DNA from: an uncultured Saprospiraceae bacterium
GTDB lineage: Bacteria > Bacteroidota > Bacteroidia > Chitinophagales > Saprospiraceae
Reading direction: 5' to 3'
DNA length: 13,409 nucleotides
NCBI GenBank assembly: GCA_937967535.1
Contig: CALCMV010000007.1
Coordinates: 1 to 13,409 of the forward strand
Shown here: piece after piece, positions 6,603 through 13,409 of the stretch
Layout of the letters: the number at the start of each line of letters is the position of its first letter
Position numbering within the stretch: position 1 is the first letter of the stretch
Position numbers and translations under genes: made by a program
Notes under the pieces: generated by a model
Seen by the model: the letters and a program-made list of their open reading frames with translations, nothing else
Told to the model about the DNA's origin: nothing
Database searches by the model: none

Positions 6603-8396
6603 ATGGCAGAAATATTGGAACAACAGGCAATCCTCAAAGGCGGCGAATTTCTCATCAGCGAAACACGCCCCGAAGATATTTTTATACCGGAAGAAATGGA
6701 CGAAGAGCAGCAAATGATTCGGCAGACTTGCGATGAATTTGTATACAATGACATCTTTACCAACATCGCTAAAATCGAAAAGCAAGAGAATAATATTGCT
6801 TCGGATTTGTTGAAACAAGCCGGCGATTTGGGTTTGCTTTCTTCGCATATGCCCGAAGAATACGGCGGCATGAATCTCGACACCAATACCAATACTTTGA
6901 TTTGTGAAGCATTGGGCAAAAGTGGTTCATTTTCAGTGTCTTTTGCAGCGCATACCGGTATCGGTATGCTACCGATTTTGTACTTTGGTACAGAGGAGCA
7001 AAAGCAACAATATCTGCCAAAACTATGTACGGGCGAATTGCAGGCTTGCTACTGCCTCACCGAGCCGGGTTCGGGGTCGGACGCGCTTGCAGCTAAAACC
7101 ACAGCCGTACTCAGCGACGACGGTAAACACTATATATTGAACGGGCAGAAAATGTGGATTTCCAATTCTGGCTTTGCAGATGTTTTTATTGTATTTGCAA
7201 AAATTGACGGAGCGCATTTTACCGGATTTATTGTAGATAGAAATACAGATGGTTTGACCCTCGGCGCAGAAGAAGATAAGATGGGATTGAAGGGGTCGTC
7301 AACTCGTCAGGTGTTTTTTGAAAATGCAAAAGTACCCGCCGAAAATATTCTTGGAGAAAAAGGAAAAGGGCATCTAATCGCATTTAATGTGTTGAATGTC
7401 GGGCGTTTCAAACTCGGTGCGCTTTCTTTAGGGGCTGCCAAAGAAAGCATCAAAATGGCAGCGACCTACGCCAATGAACGGGTACAATTTGGTGTACCGA
7501 TTGCGAGTTTTGGTGCGATAAAATATAAATTGGCAGAGCAAACCATCCGCAATTATGCACTCGAAGCAGCACAATACCGTGCTTCGCAAATGCTACAATC
7601 AAAAATCAAAGCCTTGCAAGGTGATGGCATGGGACGCGAACAAGCCAAACTCGAAGCAGCCGAAGAGTATGCCATCGAATGTGCTATTTTGAAGGTACTC
7701 GGTTCGGAAGTTTTGGATTATACGGTAGACGAAACGGTGCAGATTCATGGTGGCTTGGGTTTTTCGGAAGAGTTTGCTGCGGCGCGTGCCTATCGCGATT
7801 CGCGGGTCAATCGCATCTATGAAGGCACCAACGAAATCAACCGCCTGCTTTCGGTCAATCAACTGATGAAACGCGCCATGAAAGGGCAAATTGACTTCAC
7901 CAATCCCGCTTTGGCAGTACAAAAAGAATTGGTATCGGGTGCCAATGGCACAACATTTACAGGCGATTATGCTGACGAACAAGCGACAATGGCAGGTTTG
8001 AAAAAGGTGTTTTTGCTCGTTGTGGGAGCAGCCGTAAAATCGCAAATGGATGGCAAACTCCACCTCAAGCATGAGCAGGAAATTATGATGAACATCGCCG
8101 ATATGATGATTGATGTTTTTACCGCAGAATCCACCTTATTGCGCGTAGCAAAACTGAAAAATATGGGAAGAGATGTAAGAGCAGAGAACGCCATCTTGAA
8201 AGTAGTGATGACCGATACGACTGACCGCATTGCCAAATTTGCGAAAGATGCTCTTTGTTCTTTTTCAGAAGGCGATGAGCTGACTTTGATGCTGAAAGGC
8301 ATCCGCAAATTCGCTCAATACACTCCCGCTAATATAAAAGCTGCCCGCCGCACGGTAGCTGATAAAGTGATTGAACAGAGTAATTATCCATTTTAA
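6603..8396 (+). CDS. Acyl-CoA dehydrogenase, long form with C-terminal extension
   Basis: FAD-dependent enzyme of fatty-acid beta-oxidation that introduces a trans-2 double bond into acyl-CoA and passes electrons to an electron-transfer flavoprotein. All 597 residues follow the family plan: an N-terminal helical domain to about 145; the flavin-loop signature CYCLTEPGSGSDA at 150-162, continuing to KMWISNSGFADVFIVFAK; a beta domain; and the C-terminal helical domain ending in QIHGGLGFSEEF and IYEGTNEINR. E407 in IYEGT is at the place of the catalytic glutamate of MCAD/VLCAD-type enzymes (MCAD Glu376). About 160 further residues after the catalytic core make it resemble the VLCAD/ACAD9 branch rather than the roughly 380-residue short/medium-chain enzymes. 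Substrate length cannot be read from sequence. It is not in an operon with thiolase or hydroxyacyl-CoA dehydrogenase genes here. Its own terminator lies at 8510-8544. Confidence 0.95.
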   Translation: MAEILEQQAILKGGEFLISETRPEDIFIPEEMDEEQQMIRQTCDEFVYNDIFTNIAKIEKQENNIASDLLKQAGDLGLLSSHMPEEYGGMNLDTNTNTLICEALGKSGSFSVSFAAHTGIGMLPILYFGTEEQKQQYLPKLCTGELQACYCLTEPGSGSDALAAKTTAVLSDDGKHYILNGQKMWISNSGFADVFIVFAKIDGAHFTGFIVDRNTDGLTLGAEEDKMGLKGSSTRQVFFENAKVPAENILGEKGKGHLIAFNVLNVGRFKLGALSLGAAKESIKMAATYANERVQFGVPIASFGAIKYKLAEQTIRNYALEAAQYRASQMLQSKIKALQGDGMGREQAKLEAAEEYAIECAILKVLGSEVLDYTVDETVQIHGGLGFSEEFAAARAYRDSRVNRIYEGTNEINRLLSVNQLMKRAMKGQIDFTNPALAVQKELVSGANGTTFTGDYADEQATMAGLKKVFLLVVGAAVKSQMDGKLHLKHEQEIMMNIADMMIDVFTAESTLLRVAKLKNMGRDVRAENAILKVVMTDTTDRIAKFAKDALCSFSEGDELTLMLKGIRKFAQYTPANIKAARRTVADKVIEQSNYPF

Positions 8397-8410
8397 AATG
8401 GAGATAGTAA

Positions 8411-8433
8411 TTGGTTGGTTGGTTGGTTGGTTG
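8411..8433. repeat. TTGG microsatellite
   Basis: Five copies of ttgg plus ttg, beginning 15 bp after the acyl-CoA dehydrogenase stop. Non-coding as read. Confidence 0.9.
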
Positions 8434-8509
8434 ATTATTAGTTAATTATGGATTTTGCAACCAATCATCCCGATTTCAAACAGTGTGTTAAGATATAACT
8501 AAACACAGG

Positions 8510-8544
8510 ATCCTCGGTAGCTTGTTTATCGGGGATTTTTTTTT
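8510..8544 (+). terminator. Intrinsic terminator of the acyl-CoA dehydrogenase
   Basis: A 10-bp stem (8510-8519 with 8527-8536, including two G-U pairs), a 7-nt loop and nine Ts at 8536-8544. A competing pair, tagcttg (8518-8524) with caagcta (8564-8570), exists, but since the second arm lies beyond the T-run it can hardly act as an antiterminator. Confidence 0.75.
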
Positions 8545-8586
8545 GCTGCTTCGGCAAGTTTATCAAGCTAGTTGACACATTTATTT

Positions 8587-8815
8587 AAACATGCTCTTAG
8601 CCCAAGTTAAATATGTAGTCCCCAAGTTTTTTGCAAGGTGTAGTTGTCAGACGAATGTTGTTCTAAAATGCTTCGATTATTTGATACCATATTCACTTTA
8701 AGCAAAGGATTCGTCTGACAACTTTTACACTATGAAATACGGAAAGTTTTAAAATAATCAGTGTGTAATATTCACTTTTGGGGACTACATATTCAACTTG
8801 GTTTAGAGCATATTT
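8587..8815. mobile_element. MITE-like foldback element
   Basis: Outer arms of about 35 nt, 8591-8625 and 8778-8811, are inverted copies: the inner 16 bases (aatatgtagtccccaa) are identical and the rest has three mismatches and one gap. A further aaaYatgctc match extends the ends to about 8587 and 8815. Nested inside is a perfect 15-bp inverted pair, agttgtcagacgaat (8642-8656) and its complement (8709-8723). There is no open reading frame. I cannot define a target-site duplication, so calling it a transposon derivative is inference; a structured RNA or regulatory repeat is the alternative. Confidence 0.55.
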
Positions 8816-8851
8816 TTGTAGGGCAAAGTCATAAATTTGCGCTACAAAAAT
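8812..8851. repeat. 16-bp hairpin next to the foldback element
   Basis: 8812-8827 (atttttgtagggcaaa) pairs with 8836-8851 (tttgcgctacaaaaat) with one mismatch and an 8-nt loop. It abuts the right end of the foldback element and precedes the rplM promoter by 85 bp. The flanking Ts could also make it a terminator on either strand. Confidence 0.7.
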
Positions 8852-8935
8852 GTATAGCCAGAAAATTTCTGTGCGAAAATTTAACTGTTTATCAAGGAGT
8901 TACGTGCTGACGGATAGACTTTTTTTGATGAAATC

Positions 8936-8966
8936 TTGTAATTTCCAAAAAACAAACCTACCTTTG
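8936..8966 (+). promoter_or_regulatory. Promoter of the rplM-rpsI-rpsB-tsf operon
   Basis: TTG (8936-8938), 20 bp, then TACCTTTG (8959-8966): a full match to the Bacteroidota housekeeping consensus TTG-N(17-23)-TAnnTTTG. The start would be near 8973, giving a leader of about 130 nt. Confidence 0.75.
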
Positions 8967-8972
8967 CGAACC

Positions 8973-9104
8973 TTTTCAGAGCAAGAGGGGCAAATCAATT
9001 AAAAATTGCATAATTAAGTCAGGTCAAATTTCAAGAAGATTGAGTACAAATATAAACTTTCCGATAATTATCGGGATAGACCTATGGCTTAAACTTATAA
9101 AGAC
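8973..9104 (+). promoter_or_regulatory. Structured leader of rplM
   Basis: The leader can form a closed stem: ttaag (9014-9018) with cttaa (9088-9092), an internal loop, then aggtc (9021-9025) with gacct (9079-9083). This encloses a perfect 14-bp palindrome ccgataattatcgg (9061-9074). The base of the stem ends 12 nt before the ATG. Ribosomal-protein operons are often autoregulated through such leaders, and an L13 leader has been proposed for Bacteroidia; whether this is that motif I cannot test here. Confidence 0.4.
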
Positions 9105-9548
9105 ATGAAAGCGAAATTATATACAAGCAAATCGGCGCGTAAAGAGGACGTGGTACACGCATGGTGGGTGGTGGATGCAGAAGACCAAACACTAGGTCGT
9201 TTGTCATCCAAAATCGCTCATATTCTACGCGGTAAGCACAAACCGAGCTATACGCCTCACGTAGACTGCGGTGATTGTGTCGTCGTACTCAATGCCGATA
9301 AAGTACGCCTTACGGGAAATAAAATGGCAGATAAAGTATACTTGCGCCACACCGGATATCCGGGCGGACAGCGTAGTGTCACTGCCAGCGAATTGGTCGC
9401 CAAAAAACCTCGCGCACTCGTAGAAACGGCAGTCAAAGGGATGTTGCCCAAGACCAAACTAGGTAGAGCAATGTTCAAAAAACTATTCGTTTATGAAGGT
9501 GATGAGCATCCGCATACGGCTCAAAAACCACAAAAACTCGAACTTTAA
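9105..9548 (+). CDS. rplM: 50S ribosomal protein L13
   Basis: Large-subunit protein that binds 23S rRNA early in assembly. The 147 residues show the family landmarks: WWVVDAEDQTLGRLSSKIAHILRGKHKP near the N-terminus (about 20-47), VVVLNADKVRLTGNK, the GYPGGQRS loop (84-91), the signature VKGMLPKTKLGR (110-121) and the C-terminal HPHTAQKP. The length is normal. It is the first gene of the rplM-rpsI-rpsB-tsf run and is preceded by a strong Bacteroidota-type promoter (8936-8966) and a folded leader of about 130 nt. No Shine-Dalgarno is visible before the ATG, as usual in this phylum. Confidence 0.99.
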   Translation: MKAKLYTSKSARKEDVVHAWWVVDAEDQTLGRLSSKIAHILRGKHKPSYTPHVDCGDCVVVLNADKVRLTGNKMADKVYLRHTGYPGGQRSVTASELVAKKPRALVETAVKGMLPKTKLGRAMFKKLFVYEGDEHPHTAQKPQKLEL

Positions 9549-9600
9549 TAATAATTTTGAATGAGTGAATGATTTCCCATTATCATCCTCTCTTCAAAAT

Positions 9601-9628
9601 AAATGAAATACAAAGTGTCATTTCATTT
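9601..9628. repeat. Small hairpin between rplM and rpsI
   Basis: aaatgaaat (9601-9609) and atttcattt (9620-9628), perfect, 10-nt loop. Too weak and without a T-run for termination; possibly an mRNA processing or stability element. Confidence 0.4.
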
Positions 9629-9715
9629 TCACCAAAATAAAAGCTATAGCGATTACGACAAAAGAACAAGATATAAAACCCGTTACTCGTAAACGCCACT
9701 CGCTACTCAAATATC

Positions 9716-10102
9716 ATGGAACAAATCAATGCATTAGGCAGAAGAAAAGCATCCGTATCGCGCGTGTACGTCACGCAGGGTTCGGGTACAATTACTGTCA
9801 ACGGTAAAGACTACAAAGAATATTTCACGCAAGCGCATGTCCAAAATGCCGTAATCGCACCACTTCAAACGACCGAAGTAGAATCACTATACGACATCAA
9901 AGTCAATGTAGCAGGTGGCGGTTTCAAAGGACAAGCCGAAGCTACCCGCATGGCAATCTCCCGCGCTTTGGTCAAAATCAACGAGGAATTTCGTTCGCCC
10001 TTAAAAGCCAAAAAATACCTTACCCGTGACGCTCGCGAGGTGGAGCGTAAAAAATACGGTAAGCCGAAAGCACGTAAGAGCTTCCAGTTCTCTAAGCGTT
10101 AA
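9716..10102 (+). CDS. rpsI: 30S ribosomal protein S9
   Basis: Small-subunit protein whose extended C-terminal tail reaches the P-site tRNA. The 128 residues are full length. It starts with INALGRRKASVSRVYV, has the family signature GGGFKGQAEATRMAISRAL at 67-85, and ends in the basic tail KYGKPKARKSFQFSKR, with the final Lys-Arg typical of S9. It follows rplM by 167 bp, the usual pair order in bacteria. I see no good terminator or promoter in the gap, only a 9-bp AT-rich hairpin at 9601-9628, so co-transcription with rplM is likely. Confidence 0.99.
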   Translation: MEQINALGRRKASVSRVYVTQGSGTITVNGKDYKEYFTQAHVQNAVIAPLQTTEVESLYDIKVNVAGGGFKGQAEATRMAISRALVKINEEFRSPLKAKKYLTRDAREVERKKYGKPKARKSFQFSKR

Positions 10103-10263
10103 TTTTACGGTGGATGGGAGACGGTGGAGTTGGCGAGATACAACAAGCAACTCTAGCGCATACTATTTATTTATTTTTTTTAATAAGAAAATCTGCGGCA
10201 AAACCTATGAGTTTTCAAAATCTTATATGTTTTAATAAGCTGTAAATCAATAAAATACAAAAA

Positions 10264-10989
10264 ATGCAGACACCAACCAATAAAGAGTTATTGAACGCAG
10301 GTGTACACTTTGGTCACTTGAGAAAAAAGTGGAATCCCAAGATGCAGCCATATATTTTCATGGAGCATAAAGGGATTCACATCATTGACCTGAATCGTAC
10401 TACCGAATGTATGGAACGTGCGGCAAAGGCTTTGAAGCAAATCGCCAAATCCGGTAAGAAAATTCTTTTTGTGGCTACCAAGCGTCAGGCGCGTCAGATA
10501 GTTGCGGAAGCAGCACAGAGCGTGAACATGCCATACGTCACCGACCGTTGGTTGGGAGGTATGATGACCAACTTCTCGACCATTCGTAAGTCGGTCAAAA
10601 AAATGCAAATGAACGACAAAATGCTCGCAGACGGTACACTCACTAATGTGACCAAAAAAGAGCGTTTGATGATTACACGCGAAACGGCAAAACTGCGTAA
10701 AGTACTCGGTGGTATTGAAAATCTCAATCGTTTGCCATCTGCGATTTTCATCGTAGATATTTCGCACGAACACATTGCATTGGCAGAAGCAAAGAAAATC
10801 GGATTGCGTACTTTCGGTATGGTTGATACCAATTCTGACCCGAATAGCGTAGATTTTCCGATTCCGTCGAATGATGATGCTTCGAAATCTGTCGAATTAA
10901 TTACCAATTATATTACGGCTGCCATTAAAGAGGGATTAGCAGAGGGCAAGCAGGCAAAAGAAAGTCGTAAAGCAGCCGCAAAAGAATAA
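10264..10989 (+). CDS. rpsB: 30S ribosomal protein S2
   Basis: Small-subunit protein that joins late, binding S1 and the head-body junction of the 30S. The 241 residues match the S2 family: ELLNAGVHFGHLRKKWNPKM at the N-terminus, GIHIIDLNRT, FVATKRQA, the signature YVTDRWLGGMMTNFSTIRKS, LNRLPSAIFIVDI and the GLRTFGMVDTNSDPNSVDFPIP segment, followed by a charged Lys/Ala-rich tail. rpsB followed by tsf is one of the most conserved bacterial gene pairs, and here the gap is 49 bp. The start codon sits behind an A-rich stretch without Shine-Dalgarno. Confidence 0.99.
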   Translation: MQTPTNKELLNAGVHFGHLRKKWNPKMQPYIFMEHKGIHIIDLNRTTECMERAAKALKQIAKSGKKILFVATKRQARQIVAEAAQSVNMPYVTDRWLGGMMTNFSTIRKSVKKMQMNDKMLADGTLTNVTKKERLMITRETAKLRKVLGGIENLNRLPSAIFIVDISHEHIALAEAKKIGLRTFGMVDTNSDPNSVDFPIPSNDDASKSVELITNYITAAIKEGLAEGKQAKESRKAAAKE

Positions 10990-11038
10990 GTTTTTAAACG
11001 TATTCAATACATTCATAATTTATTTATTTTAAATTAAG

Positions 11039-11869
11039 ATGAAAATTTCAGCAAAAGACGTAGCCGCACTCCGTAAAGAAACCGGAGCCGGTATGATGGA
11101 CTGTAAAAAAGCACTCACCGAATCAGGTGGTGATATAGATGCAGCCAAAGATATTCTCCGTAAAAAAGGTCAAAAACTCGCCGATAAACGCGCCGACCGC
11201 GATGCTAATGAAGGCGTAGTGATTGCACAAACTTCTGACGACCATAAAAAAGGTGTAGTGGTCAACTTGAGTTGTGAAACAGACTTCGTAGCGAAAAACG
11301 AGGACTTTATCAACTTGGCGAAAAAAGTAGCCGACATTGCACTCGCCACTTATCCTGCTACTTTGGCAGACCTCTTGGCAACTGACTTTGGCGGTGGGCT
11401 TTCCATAGGCGATAAGGTAACAGAACAAATGGGGGTTATCGGTGAAAAAGTAGAGGTGAAGCAATATCAAAGCTTAGAATCTGAAATGGTCGTACCATAC
11501 ATTCATGCAGGCTACCGCAGAGGCGTATTGGTAGGTTTGAATAAGCAAGGCGATTTTGCCGAAGCAGGTAGAAACATAGCTATGCAAGTAGCTGCAATGA
11601 GTCCTGTTGCTGTAGATAAAGATGACATTGACGCATCTATCGTAGAAAAAGAAATTGAGATTGGAAAGGAACTTGCCCGCAACGAAGGCAAACCCGAAGC
11701 AATGCTTGATAAAATCGCTGCGGGGCGGCTCAACAAATTCTACAAAGAAAATACACTGCTCAATCAGGAGTATGTAAAAGGTAATAAACAAAGCGTTGGA
11801 CAATATCTAAAATCGGTAGACAACGATTTGACGGTCAAGGCATTTAGACATGTCGGACTTGGAAATTAA
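11039..11869 (+). CDS. tsf: Elongation factor Ts
   Basis: Guanine-nucleotide exchange factor that regenerates EF-Tu-GTP. The 276 residues have the N-terminal UBA-like domain (about 1-55) with LRKETGAGMMDCKKAL and DIDAAKDILRKKG, then the family signature CETDFVAKN at 79-87, whose Asp-Phe pair inserts next to the EF-Tu nucleotide site. Later conserved stretches are VVPYIHAGYRRGVLVGL and NKFYKENTLLNQEYVK. It lies 49 bp behind rpsB and is closed 11 bp after its stop by a strong hairpin plus T-run, which makes it the last gene of the rplM transcription unit. Confidence 0.99.
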   Translation: MKISAKDVAALRKETGAGMMDCKKALTESGGDIDAAKDILRKKGQKLADKRADRDANEGVVIAQTSDDHKKGVVVNLSCETDFVAKNEDFINLAKKVADIALATYPATLADLLATDFGGGLSIGDKVTEQMGVIGEKVEVKQYQSLESEMVVPYIHAGYRRGVLVGLNKQGDFAEAGRNIAMQVAAMSPVAVDKDDIDASIVEKEIEIGKELARNEGKPEAMLDKIAAGRLNKFYKENTLLNQEYVKGNKQSVGQYLKSVDNDLTVKAFRHVGLGN

Positions 11870-11880
11870 TTATTATTTAT

Positions 11881-11914
11881 AAAGAGCGAATTTAAACAAT
11901 TCGCTCTTTTTTTT
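11881..11914 (+). terminator. Intrinsic terminator behind tsf
   Basis: Perfect 12-bp stem aaagagcgaatt (11881-11892) / aattcgctcttt (11898-11909), 5-nt loop taaac, T-run to 11914. It begins 12 bp after the tsf stop and closes the ribosomal operon. Confidence 0.92.
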
Positions 11915-12051
11915 GCTTCTTTGACAAATTTTGTGGTAAAGTTTTTTGAAGTGAGGAATTATCACTGGATTTATCAAAGCGCTCGAACACTTCCTATTTT
12001 TTGTCTAGCGAAAAAAGAAAAGTTAATCATTAAGTATTAAGCATTAACAAG

Positions 12052-12756
12052 ATGAAGTACAAAAGAGTCTTACTCAAATTAAGTGGCGAATCGCTCATGG
12101 GCGGACAGGAATTTGGTATCAATCCTGATATGCTACAACATTATTCCAAAGAAATCAAGAAAATTGTAAAGCAAGGTGTGGAGATAGCTATTGTGATTGG
12201 CGGTGGCAATATTTTTCGTGGCTTGAACGCAGAACATTCCGGCATTGAGCGTGTGCAAGGCGATTATATGGGCATGTTGGCTACGGTCATCAATGGCATG
12301 GCATTGCAGAGTGCGCTCGAAGGGCATGGGATTTTTACACGCCTCATTTCTGCCATTCAGATGGATAGAATTGCCGAGCCGTACATTCGTCGCCGCGCAA
12401 TTCGCCACTTGGAAAAAAAGCGGGTCATTATCTTTAGCGGCGGTACAGGCAATCCATATTTTACCACCGACTCGGCTGCTGCGCTTCGCGCCAACGAGAT
12501 TGATGCCGATGTCATCCTAAAAGGCACACGCGTAGATGGTGTCTACTCCGCCGACCCGGAAAAAGACCCTAGCGCGATTCGCTACGATACGGTTTCTTTC
12601 GATAAAGTCATTCGTGATGGCTTAAAAATCATGGATATGACCGCTTTCACCCTTTGCCGCGAAAATAATCGCCCGATTATCGTATTCGACATCAACGAAC
12701 CGAGCAATTTGGAGCGCATTATTATGGGCGAAAAAGTGGGTACCTTGGTGGCTTGA
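12052..12756 (+). CDS. pyrH: Uridylate (UMP) kinase
   Basis: Phosphorylates UMP to UDP, the committed step to UTP and CTP; a member of the amino-acid-kinase fold, normally hexameric and controlled by GTP and UTP. The 234 residues are full length. They show KLSGES (9-14), GGGNIFRG (50-57), GDYMGMLATVINGMALQSAL (70-89), FSGGTGNPYFTTDSAA (128-143), LKGTRVDGVYSADP (156-169) and MDMTAFTLC. It is separated from tsf by a terminator and 182 bp, so it needs its own promoter, but I find no convincing TAnnTTTG there. frr, the usual next gene, does not follow within this window. Confidence 0.99.
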   Translation: MKYKRVLLKLSGESLMGGQEFGINPDMLQHYSKEIKKIVKQGVEIAIVIGGGNIFRGLNAEHSGIERVQGDYMGMLATVINGMALQSALEGHGIFTRLISAIQMDRIAEPYIRRRAIRHLEKKRVIIFSGGTGNPYFTTDSAAALRANEIDADVILKGTRVDGVYSADPEKDPSAIRYDTVSFDKVIRDGLKIMDMTAFTLCRENNRPIIVFDINEPSNLERIIMGEKVGTLVA

Positions 12757-12770
12757 TGGCTTCATTGTTC

Positions 12771-12837
12771 GATTGCTTCATGGTCGAATGTTTGTTTTTT
12801 GTTTCGCAAAAAAGAAGCATTCGACCATGAAGCAATT
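12771..12837 (+). terminator. Very long hairpin behind pyrH
   Basis: A 19-bp perfect inverted repeat, attgcttcatggtcgaatg (12772-12790) with its complement (12818-12836), continues inward with about 10 more pairs to a 5-nt loop near 12802-12806, for a total stem of about 30 bp with one mismatch and two G-U pairs. It starts 15 bp after the pyrH stop. The first 13 bases of the arm also occur upstream of purH (2891-2903). No T-run follows, so it is a 3'-end hairpin of uncertain function. Confidence 0.6.
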
Positions 12838-12839
12838 GT

Positions 12840-13027
12840 AACTTCAGGTGTAGTGCATAAGTGAGGATGTTGTTTTTGAAACCTGATTTTATGGCATTTT
12901 TTAAAGCATTAATATCTTGATTCGCATTAATGTAATCATCTTCGGGTGTCAAGAGTAATTTAATTTGTTGAATAGAATTACTTGCTGGACTTTGGACATT
13001 AGGTAACTGGGAGATTAGGAAATTAGA
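12840..13027 (-). pseudogene. Possible gene remnant
   Basis: On the minus strand a frame opens after a stop at 13028-13030. It reads protein-like for about 60 residues, including LLLTPEDDYINANQDINA and LKNAIKSGFKNNILTYALH, before running into the pyrH hairpin and the pyrH end, where it cannot be genuine. There is a TTG but no ATG start. I recognise no family. It may be the tail of a decayed gene or chance in AT-rich DNA. Confidence 0.15.
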
Positions 13028-13118
13028 CTAACGAAGGCGTAATTAGTTATTTATCAGTAAAATAAAAATCGTAATAAAAGTAATTTAAAATAAAATATAA
13101 ATCAGTTTAAGTTATTGA

Positions 13119-13409
13119 TAATGTCCCGATAGTTATCGGATTGGCGTCAGGTTTAGTTATTTTTAATTTGTATTAATTTAATTAACAGTTATTTGTAATG
13201 ATTTTTTTTCTTTTTTTTGAATTATAAATTTTATCTAAAAAAATCATTATCAAAAAATTGTCCACGAGAAAAAAATTAATATTTGGATTATTTTACAAAA
13301 TAATAAAAGAAATTATTTAGTTATTATAATTATAAATTGCTGATTATCAATTTTTTATTTATTAAAAAATACTAAACCTGACGCCAATCCGATAACTATC
13401 GGGACATTA
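13119..13409. mobile_element. MITE-like element with perfect 39-bp inverted repeats
   Basis: The left arm, 13119-13157, and right arm, 13371-13409, are perfect inverted copies over 39 bp, and with two mismatches over 49 bp (13119-13167 / 13361-13409). Each arm contains the symmetric core CCGATAGTTATCGG (13126-13139) or its complement (13389-13402). The 213-bp interior is extremely AT-rich, without a reading frame, and contains a further 13-bp inverted pair (taatgattttttt, 13196-13208; complement 13237-13249). The right arm ends on the last base given, so the true outer boundary and any target duplication are not visible. Confidence 0.6.

Noticed and set aside
7599..8072. 157-residue minus-strand frame inside the acyl-CoA dehydrogenase
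   Set aside because: Antisense shadow of a well conserved gene; the product shows no family motif.
8587..8851. CRISPR-like array, because several similar short segments occur here
   Set aside because: Repeats are inverted and of different sequence, with no regular direct repeat and spacer pattern and no cas genes.
10288..10773. 161-residue minus-strand frame inside rpsB
   Set aside because: Antisense to the conserved S2 coding region; Cys/His/Phe-rich translation is typical of reversed coding sequence.
13158..13370. Replication origin or DnaA-box region in the AT-rich core
   Set aside because: No DnaA-box consensus and no dnaA/dnaN neighbourhood; AT-richness alone is not evidence.

Overview
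The window is chromosomal DNA from a member of the Bacteroidota. Three things point there. Start codons are preceded by A-rich sequence rather than a Shine-Dalgarno. Promoter -7 elements fit TAnnTTTG. The block rplM-rpsI-rpsB-tsf-pyrH is a familiar Bacteroidota arrangement. The class cannot be fixed from the sequence; Cytophagia or Saprospiria/Chitinophagia-like lineages are a guess. Coding density is moderate. Intergenic regions are long, AT-rich and full of inverted repeats.

Left part (1-6009). rnc (RNase III, minus, TTG start) and purH (bifunctional purine enzyme, minus) are separated by 458 bp. That gap holds a 101-bp inverted repeat directly behind purH. purH and oxyR (plus) are divergent across 499 bp, with one candidate promoter for each direction. 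OxyR keeps both redox cysteines at exactly the E. coli positions 199 and 208. oxyR converges on a 496-aa helical protein of unknown function (minus). The gap between them holds a 12-bp tandem repeat and an 18-bp hairpin.

Middle part (6010-9104). An AT-rich 593-bp divergent spacer precedes a long, VLCAD-like acyl-CoA dehydrogenase (plus, 597 aa). Behind it come 708 bp without a gene. These contain a TTGG microsatellite, a good intrinsic terminator, a 230-bp foldback element with nested inverted repeats, a 16-bp hairpin, and the promoter and structured leader of the ribosomal operon.

Right part (9105-13409). rplM, rpsI, rpsB and tsf encode L13, S9, S2 and EF-Ts and are probably one transcription unit ending at a classic terminator. 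pyrH (UMP kinase) follows and ends in a roughly 30-bp hairpin. The last 653 bp carry no clear gene. They end in a pair of perfect 39-bp inverted repeats around an AT-rich core, and the right arm stops on the last base of the window.

All ten genes are housekeeping or common accessory genes, and I see no new multi-gene system. The unusual material is in the non-coding DNA: two MITE-like foldback elements, a palindrome shared between one of them and the rplM leader, a recurrent GTCAGACG word inside inverted repeats, and several duplicated intergenic words.
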